64,000 nt of DNA from CAZJHX01 sp964545715 (GTDB lineage Bacteria > Myxococcota_A > UBA9042 > GCA-2863065), in the NCBI GenBank assembly GCA_964545715.1, contig CAZJHX010000013.1, positions 1 through 64,000 of the forward strand, given 5' to 3'. The notes beneath the pieces are model-generated. The model did no database searches. It saw nothing but the letters and a program-made list of their open reading frames with translations, and was not told where the DNA came from. Made by a program: the position numbers and the translations under genes. Below, in pieces: positions 26,454 to 35,391 of this stretch; positions within the stretch are counted from its first letter, which is position 1; every line of letters starts with the position of its first letter.

Positions 26454-29234
26454 ATGCGGACGCTGGCGCTGGCGCTTGGTTTGGTTTTTACGATGGTTGT
26501 GGTCGGCTGCTCGCCTGAGGCGCGGTCACCGAAGTCCGGTTGCCAGTCCAGCGCGGACTGTGATGCAAACGAGCTGTGTGTGGAGGACAAGTGCGTTGAG
26601 CCCCAGGTGACCGATACCGGGACCGGGACCGACACCACGGACACGGGCGCCGCCACCACGGACACGACCGACACCGGCACGGACACGACGGACACCGGCG
26701 ACACGACGGACACCGGCGACACGACGGACACCGGCGACACGACGGACACCGGCGACACGACGGATACCGGCGATACGACCGACACCGGCGACACCGGCCC
26801 CTGCGTGCCCGCGTGTGGCGACAAGGTCTGCGGTCCCGATGGGTGTGACGGCGTCTGCGGCGAGTGCGCAGCCAACGAGAGCTGCTCGGACGACGGACAG
26901 TGCTTCTGCGACCCGATCTGCGACGGCAAAGAGTGCGGCGCCAACGGGTGCGGCGGCGAGTGCGGCACCTGTGAGGGCGACGCGGTGTGCAACGCCGACT
27001 TCAAGTGCGAGTGCACGCCCCAGTGCGAGGGCAAGAGCTGCGGCGACGACGGCTGTGGCGCCATCTGCGGCACCTGCGCCGACAACGAGGTGTGCAGTGA
27101 GGCCGGCGCCTGCGAGTGCATCCCCGAGTGCGGTGCGGCGGTGTGTGGCGACGACGGGTGTGGCGGCTCCTGCGGTACCTGCCCGTTTACCGAGGTTTGC
27201 GGCGACGACGGTGCATGTACGGCTCAGCCGGTCAGCGAGCTCGGCAGCCTGTGCACCACGTCGGACACCTGCAACGGCGACTCGCTGGATTGGCCAGACT
27301 GCTACAACAGCCAGTGCAACGGGGGATATTGCACGTCTCCGTACTGCACCGAGACGTGCACGCTGACCCTGGACAAGGTTGACTGGGAGGGTAACCCGCT
27401 GCCCGACGGCGTCGAGGACCAGGGCGCCGTGTCGGACTGCGGTGCGGGTGTAGGAGGAGTCGTCGCGGAGGGCGCCAACTACGTGTGCGTGAACATCATC
27501 ACCTTCGATAGTGGCCCGGTGAACTGGTGTCTGCCCGGCACGACTTTCAAGCCGTGCTTCAGCCACGAGGACTGCCCGGCCGCCGAGAGCTGCCAGTTGA
27601 TGTTCATAGGCGGCGAGCTCAGCGCGCGGTGCGCTCACAAGTTTGTCGAGGCCGCGCCTGTCGGCACTCACTGCAACGGCAATCCGGACGCTGGCGACCT
27701 CTCGTTCTGCGAGAGTGACCTGTGCTACGGCGTCGGTTGCTCAGCGTACTGCTTCAACGAGTCGGACTGCGCCACCAACACACTGGGCTGTGTGGAGGGG
27801 AAGTGTGGTGTTGACGCAGCAGTCGACTGCGAGACCGACCAGGACTGCAGCGCATTCGAGTGTAATGAGAATCTCCAACTGGACCAGGCTGGTACCTACT
27901 TTGCCGACATCTGTCTGGGCAAGAGCTGCAGCGACAGCGACGACTGCCCCGGAGACTTCTACTGCCGGCCATTCACGAACGGCGCAGCCACCGTCGAGGA
28001 GTTCGACTGGGACTACAGTTGCTCCGCCATCGAGCCCGGCAGCGCCGGTTTAGGCGAGTCGTGCGGGGACGGGACGGACGAAGCGCCCTGCGCGGGAATC
28101 TGCCTGAACAACGGCAAGTGCTCGTCGGTCTGCTACGAGGACGCCGATTGCGAAGCAGCGGACGGGTTTTGTGCCCTCGATGAATACGCCCTCGACGTGG
28201 ACGGCGATCTCATCGACGACAAGGTGCTGGTGCTGGAGTACTGCACCGGCTTTGGCGGCTCCAAGCAGGTCTGCGGCTCTGACTCGGACTGCACGGAAGC
28301 CGAGAACGAGGGCTGCGAGTTCTTCGAGTACCAGAACGAGGACGGCACCCTGGACGCTAAGGCGCTGTGCCAGGAGCTGCCCGAGGACGGCGCTGCGCCC
28401 GGCGAGGCGTGTGGCGGATCAACCGAAAAGACATGCGGCGTCGGCTTCTGTCTGTACGCGACCGACACCACACCCGGTATCTGCTCCAGCGTGTGCGAGA
28501 ACGCGACCGACTGCCCGGCCGTGATCAAGGTGGCCGGCGTCAACGGCTTCGACGACGGCGAGTACACGGGCGTGTGCACCACCTTCACGTTGGCGGACAA
28601 CAAGACCCTGGACAACAACCTGGACAACGTCCTGGTGCCTATCTGCACCCCAGCTGTGCTCGGGTCCACCGGCGGCAGCTGCGCGGACGACTTTACCAGC
28701 TGCCCCGAGGGCAACGTGTGCGGCCCCGTGGCCATCTTCTCCGGCACGACCGGCCCCGGCTCGGTGGACTTCACCTGCTTCGCCAACGACGCGGCAGACA
28801 CCGATCCGCTGGGTACCACGTGCAACCCGGCAACCGAGAGCTGCGCGTCCGGCCTGTGCTTCGGCGAGGCCTTTGAGGAGATCTGCACCGCCCTGTGCAA
28901 CACGGACGCGGACTGCGCTGCCGACCCGACGCTGGGCTGCGGCAACTTCACGTTGCTGGAGCGTGACAACCCCGAGGACAACGTGCTGGTCCAGGTGTGC
29001 CAGAAGGCCGAGTCCTGCCTGCCGTGCCAGGTGGACGACGACTGCCCCGGCGCCAGCTTCCAGTGCGCCAACATCGGGGGCGCCGGGATCCTGGCGGAGC
29101 TCCGCTGCGCGCCGTCCTGCACCGTCGACGCTGACTGTGCGGGCACCGACGGCGGCAACCTCTGCCTGGAGAGCATCGACGCCGAGGGCAACCCCACCGG
29201 CGTGACGACCTGCGCTCCGGCCAGCTGCGAGTAG
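26454..29234 (+). CDS. large Cys-rich surface lipoprotein with TDTGDT stalk
   Basis: This protein of about 926 residues is probably exported to the outer surface. The ATG at 26454 is preferred because the GGGAG ribosome site is then seven bases upstream; an ATG at 26448 is too close. The signal peptide ends at VVVGC (lipobox). After a short Cys-containing domain comes a stalk of Thr/Asp/Gly repeats (26610-26800), then four tandem Cys modules (26806-27230) with the pattern CxxxCGxxGCGGxCGTC. A long series of Cys-rich blocks follows to the C-terminus, typical of myxobacterial surface lipoproteins. The ligand is unknown. Confidence 0.8.
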   Translation: MRTLALALGLVFTMVVVGCSPEARSPKSGCQSSADCDANELCVEDKCVEPQVTDTGTGTDTTDTGAATTDTTDTGTDTTDTGDTTDTGDTTDTGDTTDTGDTTDTGDTTDTGDTGPCVPACGDKVCGPDGCDGVCGECAANESCSDDGQCFCDPICDGKECGANGCGGECGTCEGDAVCNADFKCECTPQCEGKSCGDDGCGAICGTCADNEVCSEAGACECIPECGAAVCGDDGCGGSCGTCPFTEVCGDDGACTAQPVSELGSLCTTSDTCNGDSLDWPDCYNSQCNGGYCTSPYCTETCTLTLDKVDWEGNPLPDGVEDQGAVSDCGAGVGGVVAEGANYVCVNIITFDSGPVNWCLPGTTFKPCFSHEDCPAAESCQLMFIGGELSARCAHKFVEAAPVGTHCNGNPDAGDLSFCESDLCYGVGCSAYCFNESDCATNTLGCVEGKCGVDAAVDCETDQDCSAFECNENLQLDQAGTYFADICLGKSCSDSDDCPGDFYCRPFTNGAATVEEFDWDYSCSAIEPGSAGLGESCGDGTDEAPCAGICLNNGKCSSVCYEDADCEAADGFCALDEYALDVDGDLIDDKVLVLEYCTGFGGSKQVCGSDSDCTEAENEGCEFFEYQNEDGTLDAKALCQELPEDGAAPGEACGGSTEKTCGVGFCLYATDTTPGICSSVCENATDCPAVIKVAGVNGFDDGEYTGVCTTFTLADNKTLDNNLDNVLVPICTPAVLGSTGGSCADDFTSCPEGNVCGPVAIFSGTTGPGSVDFTCFANDAADTDPLGTTCNPATESCASGLCFGEAFEEICTALCNTDADCAADPTLGCGNFTLLERDNPEDNVLVQVCQKAESCLPCQVDDDCPGASFQCANIGGAGILAELRCAPSCTVDADCAGTDGGNLCLESIDAEGNPTGVTTCAPASCE
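26683..26790 (+). repeat. 18-base tandem repeat, six units, encoding the TDTGDT stalk
   Basis: Six consecutive 18-base units based on ACACGACGGACACCGGCG lie inside the lipoprotein gene. Four are identical and the last two carry one or a few substitutions. Each unit encodes six residues of a Thr/Asp/Gly stalk. The degenerate flanking sequence extends the same amino-acid pattern. The near identity of the units suggests copy-number change by slippage or recombination. Confidence 0.9.
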
Positions 29235-29252
29235 GCCCAGAGACTCGATACC

Positions 29253-32153
29253 GTGCCCGCCGCCTGGCTTCGCCGAACGCTCTTTGTCTGCTTCTTTCTG
29301 TCAGGCATCACCGGGCTTGTCTTTGAGGTTGTCTGGGGGCGCTATCTCGCCACATACGTCGGCGGGTCTACCGTCGCTCACACCATCGTGCTGGGCACCT
29401 TTATGGGTGGGTTGGCGCTGGGCAACGCGCTCTTCGGCCGGCTGGTCGACCGCGTTGAAAATCGACTGGTGCTGTACGCCTGGCTGGAGCTGGGCATCGG
29501 CGGGCTCTGCCTGACCTTCCCCGAGTGGTTCTCGCTGCTGGGCAATCTGTACGTCAGCTTTGGCGCGTCGCCGACCACACCCGGATTACTGGCGCTGAAG
29601 GCGCTGCTTGCCGTCATCGCCATGCTGCCTGCGTGCATTCTGATCGGCGGCACGCTCCCCGCGCTGGCAAAAGCGGTGGTCGGACAGCTGCAGGAGGTCG
29701 GCGTCCGTGTCGGCCAGATGTACTTCATCAACACGTTCGGCGCGCTCGTCGGGGTGGCGCTGGGCGGCTTCGTGCTCATCGAGCGCTTCGGCGCCGAGGC
29801 GTCCATCAGGGGCACGGCGCTGCTGAACATCGCGATCGGGCTGCTGTTCTACGCGCTGTCCCGGCGTCGCGCGGATGCTGTGGAGCCCGTCGCTGAGTCG
29901 ACAGCTGCGCGGACGTACACCGAGCGCGAGATCGCCGTGGTGCTCGCCGCTATCGGCTTCAGCGGCTTCTTGTCCATGACTTTGGAGGTCGTCTGGATCC
30001 GCCTTCTGGCGCTGGTGCTGGGGTCGTCCACCTACTCCTTCAGCATCATGCTGCTCAGCTTCATCGGCGGCATCTGCCTGGGCAGCGTCATCGTCGCGTG
30101 GCTGATGCGCGCGGACCGAGACGCATTGCCCCTGCTGGTGTTGACCCAGGCCGGGATCGCGCTCGGTCTGCTGGCTCTGATGCCGTTCTATGAGCGGCTG
30201 CCGTACTGGTTCAACGTGCTCAGCACCACGGTGGAGCACAACGACGCCGGCTTTGCCGCTTTCCTGGTCCGAAAGGTGGGGTTGTGCCTGGCGCTGATGC
30301 TGATCCCGACCACGTTTATCGGCATGACGCTGCCGTTGGCCAGCCGCGTCGCCACGCGGCGCGTCGGGGTGTTGGGAAAGAGCGTGGGCTCCGTGTTTTC
30401 GATCAACACGCTGGGCACGCTGCTCGGCGCCGCGATCGGTGGCCTGGTCCTGATGCCGGCACTTGGGCTCGAGGGCACCTTTCGCACGGTCATCGTCCTG
30501 AACGCCGTGCTGGCGGTCGTCCTGTGGGGCGCTGTCGGCAGGGTTCGGCCGCCGGCGCACTGGGCTGCCGCTGCCACCTCGCTGATCCTGGCTGTGGTGA
30601 TCGTGGCGGCGTCGCCTGCGTGGAACAAGACGGTGCTGCTGTCCGGGGTCTTCCGGTACGGCGCCCGTCTGGTCGCCGATGACTACGCCGGCTTTGAGGA
30701 CATCTTCAACCGGCGCCAGGTGCTGTCCTACGAAGACGGCCTGGACGCGACCGTGGCCGTGGTGGAGATGTCCAACGGCGACCGCGCGCTGCTGATCAAC
30801 GGCAAGGCCGACGCGACCGCCATCGAAGACCTCATGACGCAGCGCATGCTCGGCCACGTCGGCATGCTGCTGAACCCACCGGCGAGCGACGTGCTCGTCA
30901 TCGGGCTGGGCAGCGGAGCGACCGCGTCATCGGTGCGACGCCACCCGGACACGACCGTGGATGTCGTGGAGATCTCCGCCGGAGTTGCCCGCGCCGCACG
31001 AGAGCAGTTTGCCGACGTCAACGACGACGTGTTGGAGGACGAGCAGGTCAACCTGTTTCTGGGCGACGCCAAGGACTTTCTGAAGCTGCAGCCCGGTCGC
31101 ACGTGGGATGTGATCGTCTCCGAGCCGTCCAACCCCTGGATCGCCGGCATCGGCGGCCTGTTTACCAGCGACTATTGGAGCGAGGTCAAAGAGCACCTGG
31201 CCGACGATGGTTTGCTGGTGCAGTGGGTTCAGGTGTACGAGATGGACGATCGGCTGCTGTCGGTCATCTTCAACACCTTTGGGTCGGTCTTTGAGCACGC
31301 GTCCGTGTGGGAGATCGACGACTTCGACCTGGTCCTGATCGGCAGTAACGCCCCACTGCGTCCCGACTTTGCAGGCATCGCGCGGCGGCTGCGTCACCCG
31401 CTCGTGCGCCGCGAGCTGACCGAGTCATCCCGGGAGTTCTCGGTCGTCGGCGTGGAGGATCTGCTGGCCATGCAGGTCATCGGCGAGGCCGCCTTCAGCG
31501 CGTGGTTCCCGGGGCGCGGGCCGCTCAACACCGACGACCGCCCGCTTGTGGAGTACATGGCGCCGCGGGCGCTGTTTCGGCGCGACACCGCGTCCATCCC
31601 GGGCGACCTGGACAGCCGCCGCCGGCACCCCCACCGCGACCTGGTGCTGGACCGGCTGATCGCCGAGCACGGGCCCCTCTCGCCTGTGGCGCGTCTGCGT
31701 CTGGCGCGCCTGCTCTCGTCGCGCGGATCCGGCTTCGACGCGCCCAATATGATGAGCCTGGTCTGGGATGCCTACAGTCAAAAGAGCTCCGACACCCGTA
31801 CGCTGTTCGAGCGCGCCGGCTTGCGCTTGCCTGCGGACGAGACGCCGTCGGGCCCGGTGTGCGAGGCCACACTCGAGATCGTCCTGCAGTACAGCGGCAT
31901 CTTTTACGATCCGGCGCCGCTGGGCGACGTGCTGGTCGGCTGCATCGACAAGCTGCGGGGCCACAAGGACCTGCCCGACGCCCTGGTGCGCGCGGGTCGC
32001 TTTGCGCAGGCGCGCGTGCTGGTTGCGGATTGTACCACCGCGGCATGCGTCGGTATCCGGGCCCGTGCGGGCGACAGGGCGGCACTGGTGAATGGGCGCA
32101 AGACCTTCCCGGACGACCCGCTGCTGAAGTACCTGGAAGCCGTGATCAAGTAG
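29253..32153 (+). CDS. fused MFS-type transporter / spermidine synthase-like protein
   Basis: This 966-residue protein starts at a GTG. The N-terminal half (about 1-440) is a multi-pass membrane domain of about 10-12 helices. A SAM-dependent aminopropyltransferase-like domain follows (about 480-720), with VLVIGLGSGATASS as the nucleotide motif, VVEIS, LFLGDAKDFL and SEPSNPWIAGIGGLFTSDYW. A helical C-terminal section of about 230 residues is unassigned. Such fusions are widespread, but their substrate and reaction are unknown; they are annotated as fused MFS/spermidine synthase. A typical polyamine pathway neighbour is absent. It starts 18 bases after the Cys-rich lipoprotein. Confidence 0.85.
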   Translation: MPAAWLRRTLFVCFFLSGITGLVFEVVWGRYLATYVGGSTVAHTIVLGTFMGGLALGNALFGRLVDRVENRLVLYAWLELGIGGLCLTFPEWFSLLGNLYVSFGASPTTPGLLALKALLAVIAMLPACILIGGTLPALAKAVVGQLQEVGVRVGQMYFINTFGALVGVALGGFVLIERFGAEASIRGTALLNIAIGLLFYALSRRRADAVEPVAESTAARTYTEREIAVVLAAIGFSGFLSMTLEVVWIRLLALVLGSSTYSFSIMLLSFIGGICLGSVIVAWLMRADRDALPLLVLTQAGIALGLLALMPFYERLPYWFNVLSTTVEHNDAGFAAFLVRKVGLCLALMLIPTTFIGMTLPLASRVATRRVGVLGKSVGSVFSINTLGTLLGAAIGGLVLMPALGLEGTFRTVIVLNAVLAVVLWGAVGRVRPPAHWAAAATSLILAVVIVAASPAWNKTVLLSGVFRYGARLVADDYAGFEDIFNRRQVLSYEDGLDATVAVVEMSNGDRALLINGKADATAIEDLMTQRMLGHVGMLLNPPASDVLVIGLGSGATASSVRRHPDTTVDVVEISAGVARAAREQFADVNDDVLEDEQVNLFLGDAKDFLKLQPGRTWDVIVSEPSNPWIAGIGGLFTSDYWSEVKEHLADDGLLVQWVQVYEMDDRLLSVIFNTFGSVFEHASVWEIDDFDLVLIGSNAPLRPDFAGIARRLRHPLVRRELTESSREFSVVGVEDLLAMQVIGEAAFSAWFPGRGPLNTDDRPLVEYMAPRALFRRDTASIPGDLDSRRRHPHRDLVLDRLIAEHGPLSPVARLRLARLLSSRGSGFDAPNMMSLVWDAYSQKSSDTRTLFERAGLRLPADETPSGPVCEATLEIVLQYSGIFYDPAPLGDVLVGCIDKLRGHKDLPDALVRAGRFAQARVLVADCTTAACVGIRARAGDRAALVNGRKTFPDDPLLKYLEAVIK

Positions 32154-32186
32154 ACACATTGCGGCCGCCCTCTTATGGTTGCGGAC

Positions 32187-33383
32187 ATGAGAAGCCGCGT
32201 GCTCCTGACCCTGCTTATCGTCGGCTGCGGCGCCTCGCCCAGCGGCGGATCCGGGGCCGGCGCCCTCAGCGCTGAGAGCCTGATGTCCACGGTCGGAATC
32301 ATGGCGTCCCAGAGCTTTGAGGGGCGCAAGATCGGCACGCCGGGCGGCGCCCGCGCACAGGCATACCTCGTCAACGCCTTTCGGTCGGCGGGCATCGGGC
32401 AGATCCCGGGCTATCGCTATCGGCAGCGCATGCCCGTTGGCGCCAACGTCATGGGGATCATCAAAGGGCAGGGCCCCCACGCGCAGGAGATCGTGGTGGT
32501 TGGCGCGCATTACGACCATCTGGGGCGGCGCGGCAAGAAGGTCTTTGCCGGCGCCAACGACAACGCCTCGGGCGTGGCGGCCATGCTGGGGGTTGCGCGC
32601 GCTTTCAGCGAGTCCCCGCCAGCCGAGCATCGCACCCTGCTCTTCGTGGCCTTTGACGGTGAGGAGGCCGGCCTGCTCGGGTCCAAGCACTTCGTCGCGA
32701 ACCTGCCCGTGAGCCGGGGCAACGTCGTGGCGGCCGTGATTCTGGACATGGTCGGCGCGCGGGCCCACCCGGGGTTTGGAGACCGGCTGACGGTGCTGGG
32801 CACGGAGAAGAGCCCGGAGCTGAGCGCCATCGCGCAGGCCCTGCCATCGGTCGACGGCGTGCCCGTCACCCGCTTCGGTCTGCACCTCATCGAGAACCTG
32901 CCGTTTCGCAAGGCGGTCTGGTCCGACTACGGGCCTTTCCGCGACCGCGACATCCCCTTTGCGTTTGTGTCGTCGGGTGTCAATCCGAACTACCACCAGC
33001 CCACCGACGTGCCCGCGGCCTTGTCGCCACGCCAGCTGGCGGCCGGGGCGTCCTGGCTCTACAGCTTTGTGCTCAAGGTCGCCACGGCGCCGCAGCGTCC
33101 GCGTTTTGTCGCCAGCCGCGAGGACGCGCAGAACGATCTGCGCGAGGTGGCGGCGCTTGTCGGCCGCGCGCTGGACCCGGCAGCCGACTTTGTCAATGTG
33201 TTGGTGCGGCCTGCCAAGCTGCGGGCCCACCGGGACGCGCTGGACAAGCTGCGTCTGCGAATCATGCGCGGTGGCAGGCTGACCGGCGCCGATCTGCATG
33301 TCATCCGGCGCGCGGCGCTCAGAATCAACTGCTACAGCGGCGGTCCTGCATCTCCGTTCGCCTCGCTGTGCAACGCTTTCTAA
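32187..33383 (+). CDS. M28-family metallopeptidase, lipoprotein
   Basis: This 398-residue zinc aminopeptidase-like enzyme of the M28 family has metal ligands in GAHYDHLG, GANDNASG and FDGEEAG (about residues 107-164), including the Asp bridging zinc and the catalytic Glu-Glu pair. The later histidine is in YHQPTDVP near residue 270. The ATG at 32187 gives a classical lipoprotein signal (MRSRVLLTLLIVGC); an ATG at 32175 is also possible. The C-terminal 110 residues are helical and of unknown role. The likely location is the periplasm or outer membrane, acting on peptides. Confidence 0.87.
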   Translation: MRSRVLLTLLIVGCGASPSGGSGAGALSAESLMSTVGIMASQSFEGRKIGTPGGARAQAYLVNAFRSAGIGQIPGYRYRQRMPVGANVMGIIKGQGPHAQEIVVVGAHYDHLGRRGKKVFAGANDNASGVAAMLGVARAFSESPPAEHRTLLFVAFDGEEAGLLGSKHFVANLPVSRGNVVAAVILDMVGARAHPGFGDRLTVLGTEKSPELSAIAQALPSVDGVPVTRFGLHLIENLPFRKAVWSDYGPFRDRDIPFAFVSSGVNPNYHQPTDVPAALSPRQLAAGASWLYSFVLKVATAPQRPRFVASREDAQNDLREVAALVGRALDPAADFVNVLVRPAKLRAHRDALDKLRLRIMRGGRLTGADLHVIRRAALRINCYSGGPASPFASLCNAF

Positions 33384-33402
33384 AACAGTTTTACATCTAC
33401 GG

Positions 33403-33431
33403 TTGACGCCAGACTCATGCGCGCCTAAATG
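33403..33431 (+). promoter_or_regulatory. sigma-70-like promoter for DUF47-pit genes
   Basis: TTGACG and TAAATG hexamers are separated by 17 bases. The -10 element ends eight bases before the ATG at 33440 and no Shine-Dalgarno is visible, so transcription would begin at or near the start codon and the message may be leaderless. Identification is by sequence match only. Confidence 0.4.
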
Positions 33432-33439
33432 GTCGTCTC

Positions 33440-34117
33440 ATGGCAGGCACGCTATGGAATCTCTTCAAGAAGTCTCCCTTCGGCCCGGTCCAAGAGCACA
33501 TGAAGAAGTGCGTCGAGGCGGCCCTGTTGGTCGAGCCGCTCTTCGAGCAGCTGATCGCGGGTAACCAGGAAGAAGTGGCGGTTACGGCCAAGGCTATCTC
33601 GCGGGTGGAGGGCGAAGCGGACTCGATAAAGAGCGACCTGCGCCTGCATCTGCCCAAGAGCCTGTTCATGCCGGTGGATCGCGGCGACGTTCTCCGACAC
33701 ATCAGCGCACAGGACGCCATTGCGGACTGCGCCGAGGACGTCGGGGTGCTGCTGACGCTCCGTCCGATGACCGTGCATCCCTTCATGACGGACCTGCTGC
33801 GCGAGTACGTCAAGGCCAGCTTGGACTGCGTCAACCGCGCGGGTGCCATCGTCGCCGAGCTGGATGTGCTGGTGCAGGCCAGCTTCGGCGGACCCGAGGC
33901 GGAGAAGGTGACGACGATGGTGGACGATTTGCACCTGGCCGAACACGAGGCGGATAAGGTGCAGGATCAGATCGCGAAGCTGCTCTTTGCGCACGAAGAC
34001 GACATGAAGCCGGTGGCCATCTTCATGTGGAGCAAGATCTTCAACAAGGTCGGTGACCTGGCCAACCACGCCGAAAACGTCGGCGACCGCATTCGCATCC
34101 AAATCTCGCAGGGCTAA
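33440..34117 (+). CDS. DUF47/TIGR00153 PhoU-like accessory protein of Pit transporter
   Basis: This 225-residue all-helical cytoplasmic protein belongs to the DUF47 (PhoU-like) family. It shows the family features: an N-terminal MAGTLWNLFKKSPFGP segment, a central helical bundle with acidic residues in DRGDVLRHI and CAEDVGVLL, and the C-terminal segment ending HAENVGDRIRIQ. Members are encoded next to Pit phosphate transporters and probably gate or regulate them, possibly by binding metal ions. The gene lies 21 bases upstream of the pit gene, in one operon. Confidence 0.92.
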   Translation: MAGTLWNLFKKSPFGPVQEHMKKCVEAALLVEPLFEQLIAGNQEEVAVTAKAISRVEGEADSIKSDLRLHLPKSLFMPVDRGDVLRHISAQDAIADCAEDVGVLLTLRPMTVHPFMTDLLREYVKASLDCVNRAGAIVAELDVLVQASFGGPEAEKVTTMVDDLHLAEHEADKVQDQIAKLLFAHEDDMKPVAIFMWSKIFNKVGDLANHAENVGDRIRIQISQG

Positions 34118-34138
34118 AGAGCTTAGGCGGACATAGCG

Positions 34139-35386
34139 ATGACAGGCGACCTCTTCTTTTGGATCGCGGTGGTGGTGGGCTTCTATATGGCCTGGAACAT
34201 CGGCGCGAACGATGTGGCCAACGCCATGGGGACCTCCGTGGGCTCCGGCGCGCTCACGTTCAAGCGCGCGGTCATCGTGGCGGCGATCTTCGAGTTTCTG
34301 GGGGCCGTGCTCGTCGGCGGCAGCGTCACGGATACCGTCCGCAAAGGCATCGTGGATCCCGCGGCGTTTGCCAGCGATCCGCAGCTGCTCGTCGTGGGTA
34401 TGTGCTGCGCGTTGTTATCCGCGGCGTTATGGCTCCATCTAGCCAGCTGGCTCGGGTGGCCGGTCTCCACGACGCACTCCATCGTGGGTGCGGTCGCGGG
34501 CTTCGGCATCGCCGCCTATGGGCTGGGCGCTGTGCAGTGGAAGACGATGTTCTTCATCGTGATGAGCTGGTTCGTCTCGCCCCTGGTCGGGGGCCTGCTC
34601 GGCTTCCTGGTGTTTGTGTTCATACGCAACAAGATCCTGGACACCCGAAGTCCGATAGCCAACCTGAAGAAATACGGGCCGCTGTTCGTGTTTCCCGTGT
34701 TTGCCATCCTGGTGCTGTCGTTCATCTACAAGGGCCTCAAGAATCTCAAGCTGGACCTCCCGCTGGGGCAGGCGGCGTTCATCTCCTGCGGCGTCGGCTT
34801 GCTGGCCACCCTGGCCGCATACTGGTGGGTGCGCCGGCTCAAACCCCTGCCGGACGGCGAGGTACGAGAGCAGTTGAGCGTCGTCGAAAAGAACTTCATC
34901 TATCTGCAGATCCTGACGGCATGCTTCGTGGCCTTTGCCCACGGCTCCAACGACGTCGCCAACGCCGTCGGGCCCATGGCGGCCGTGGTCGGCACCCTCA
35001 AAGCGGGCGTCGTCGCCCAGAAGGTCGAGCTGCCCATCTGGGTTCTGGTTGCCGGCGCCGGCGGCATCGTCGTGGGTCTCGCAACCTACGGTCACAAGGT
35101 CATGGCCACCATCGGCAAGAACATCACCGAGATGAGCCCGAGCCGCGGCTTCAGCGCTGAGTTCGGTGCCGCCGCCACGATTCTGGTCGGCAGCAAGCTC
35201 GGCCTGCCCATCTCCACCACACATACCCTGGTCGGCGGCGTCATCGGCGTTGGATTAGCCCGCGGCATCGGCGCGCTGGATATGGCGCTGGTGCGCAAGA
35301 TCGGCCTCTCGTGGATCATCACGGTGCCGTTTGCCGGACTGTTATCCGCGATCCTCTACGTGATCGCGATCCACACCCTGATCTAG
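34139..35386 (+). CDS. pit: low-affinity inorganic phosphate transporter, Pit family
   Basis: This 415-residue integral membrane protein takes up metal-phosphate in symport with protons or sodium. It has the two inverted PiT signature repeats: GANDVANAMGTSVGSGAL near residue 22 and GSNDVANAVGPMAA near residue 272, each next to SWLGWPVSTTHS or SKLGLPISTTHT segments. About ten transmembrane helices surround a loop near residue 230. The order DUF47-pit is the common bacterial one. Its stop is five bases from the convergent sensor kinase stop. The ion specificity (H+ or Na+) cannot be decided from the sequence. Confidence 0.93.
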   Translation: MTGDLFFWIAVVVGFYMAWNIGANDVANAMGTSVGSGALTFKRAVIVAAIFEFLGAVLVGGSVTDTVRKGIVDPAAFASDPQLLVVGMCCALLSAALWLHLASWLGWPVSTTHSIVGAVAGFGIAAYGLGAVQWKTMFFIVMSWFVSPLVGGLLGFLVFVFIRNKILDTRSPIANLKKYGPLFVFPVFAILVLSFIYKGLKNLKLDLPLGQAAFISCGVGLLATLAAYWWVRRLKPLPDGEVREQLSVVEKNFIYLQILTACFVAFAHGSNDVANAVGPMAAVVGTLKAGVVAQKVELPIWVLVAGAGGIVVGLATYGHKVMATIGKNITEMSPSRGFSAEFGAAATILVGSKLGLPISTTHTLVGGVIGVGLARGIGALDMALVRKIGLSWIITVPFAGLLSAILYVIAIHTLI

Positions 35387-35391
35387 CGGGG

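Noticed and set aside
26683..26790. Possible CRISPR array
   Set aside because: Units are adjacent with no spacers, are only 18 bases long and encode protein repeats in frame.
26390..27121. Minus-strand frame with repeated SPVSVV peptides
   Set aside because: The repetition comes from the tandem DNA repeat in the lipoprotein gene read backwards; no start signal or family supports it.
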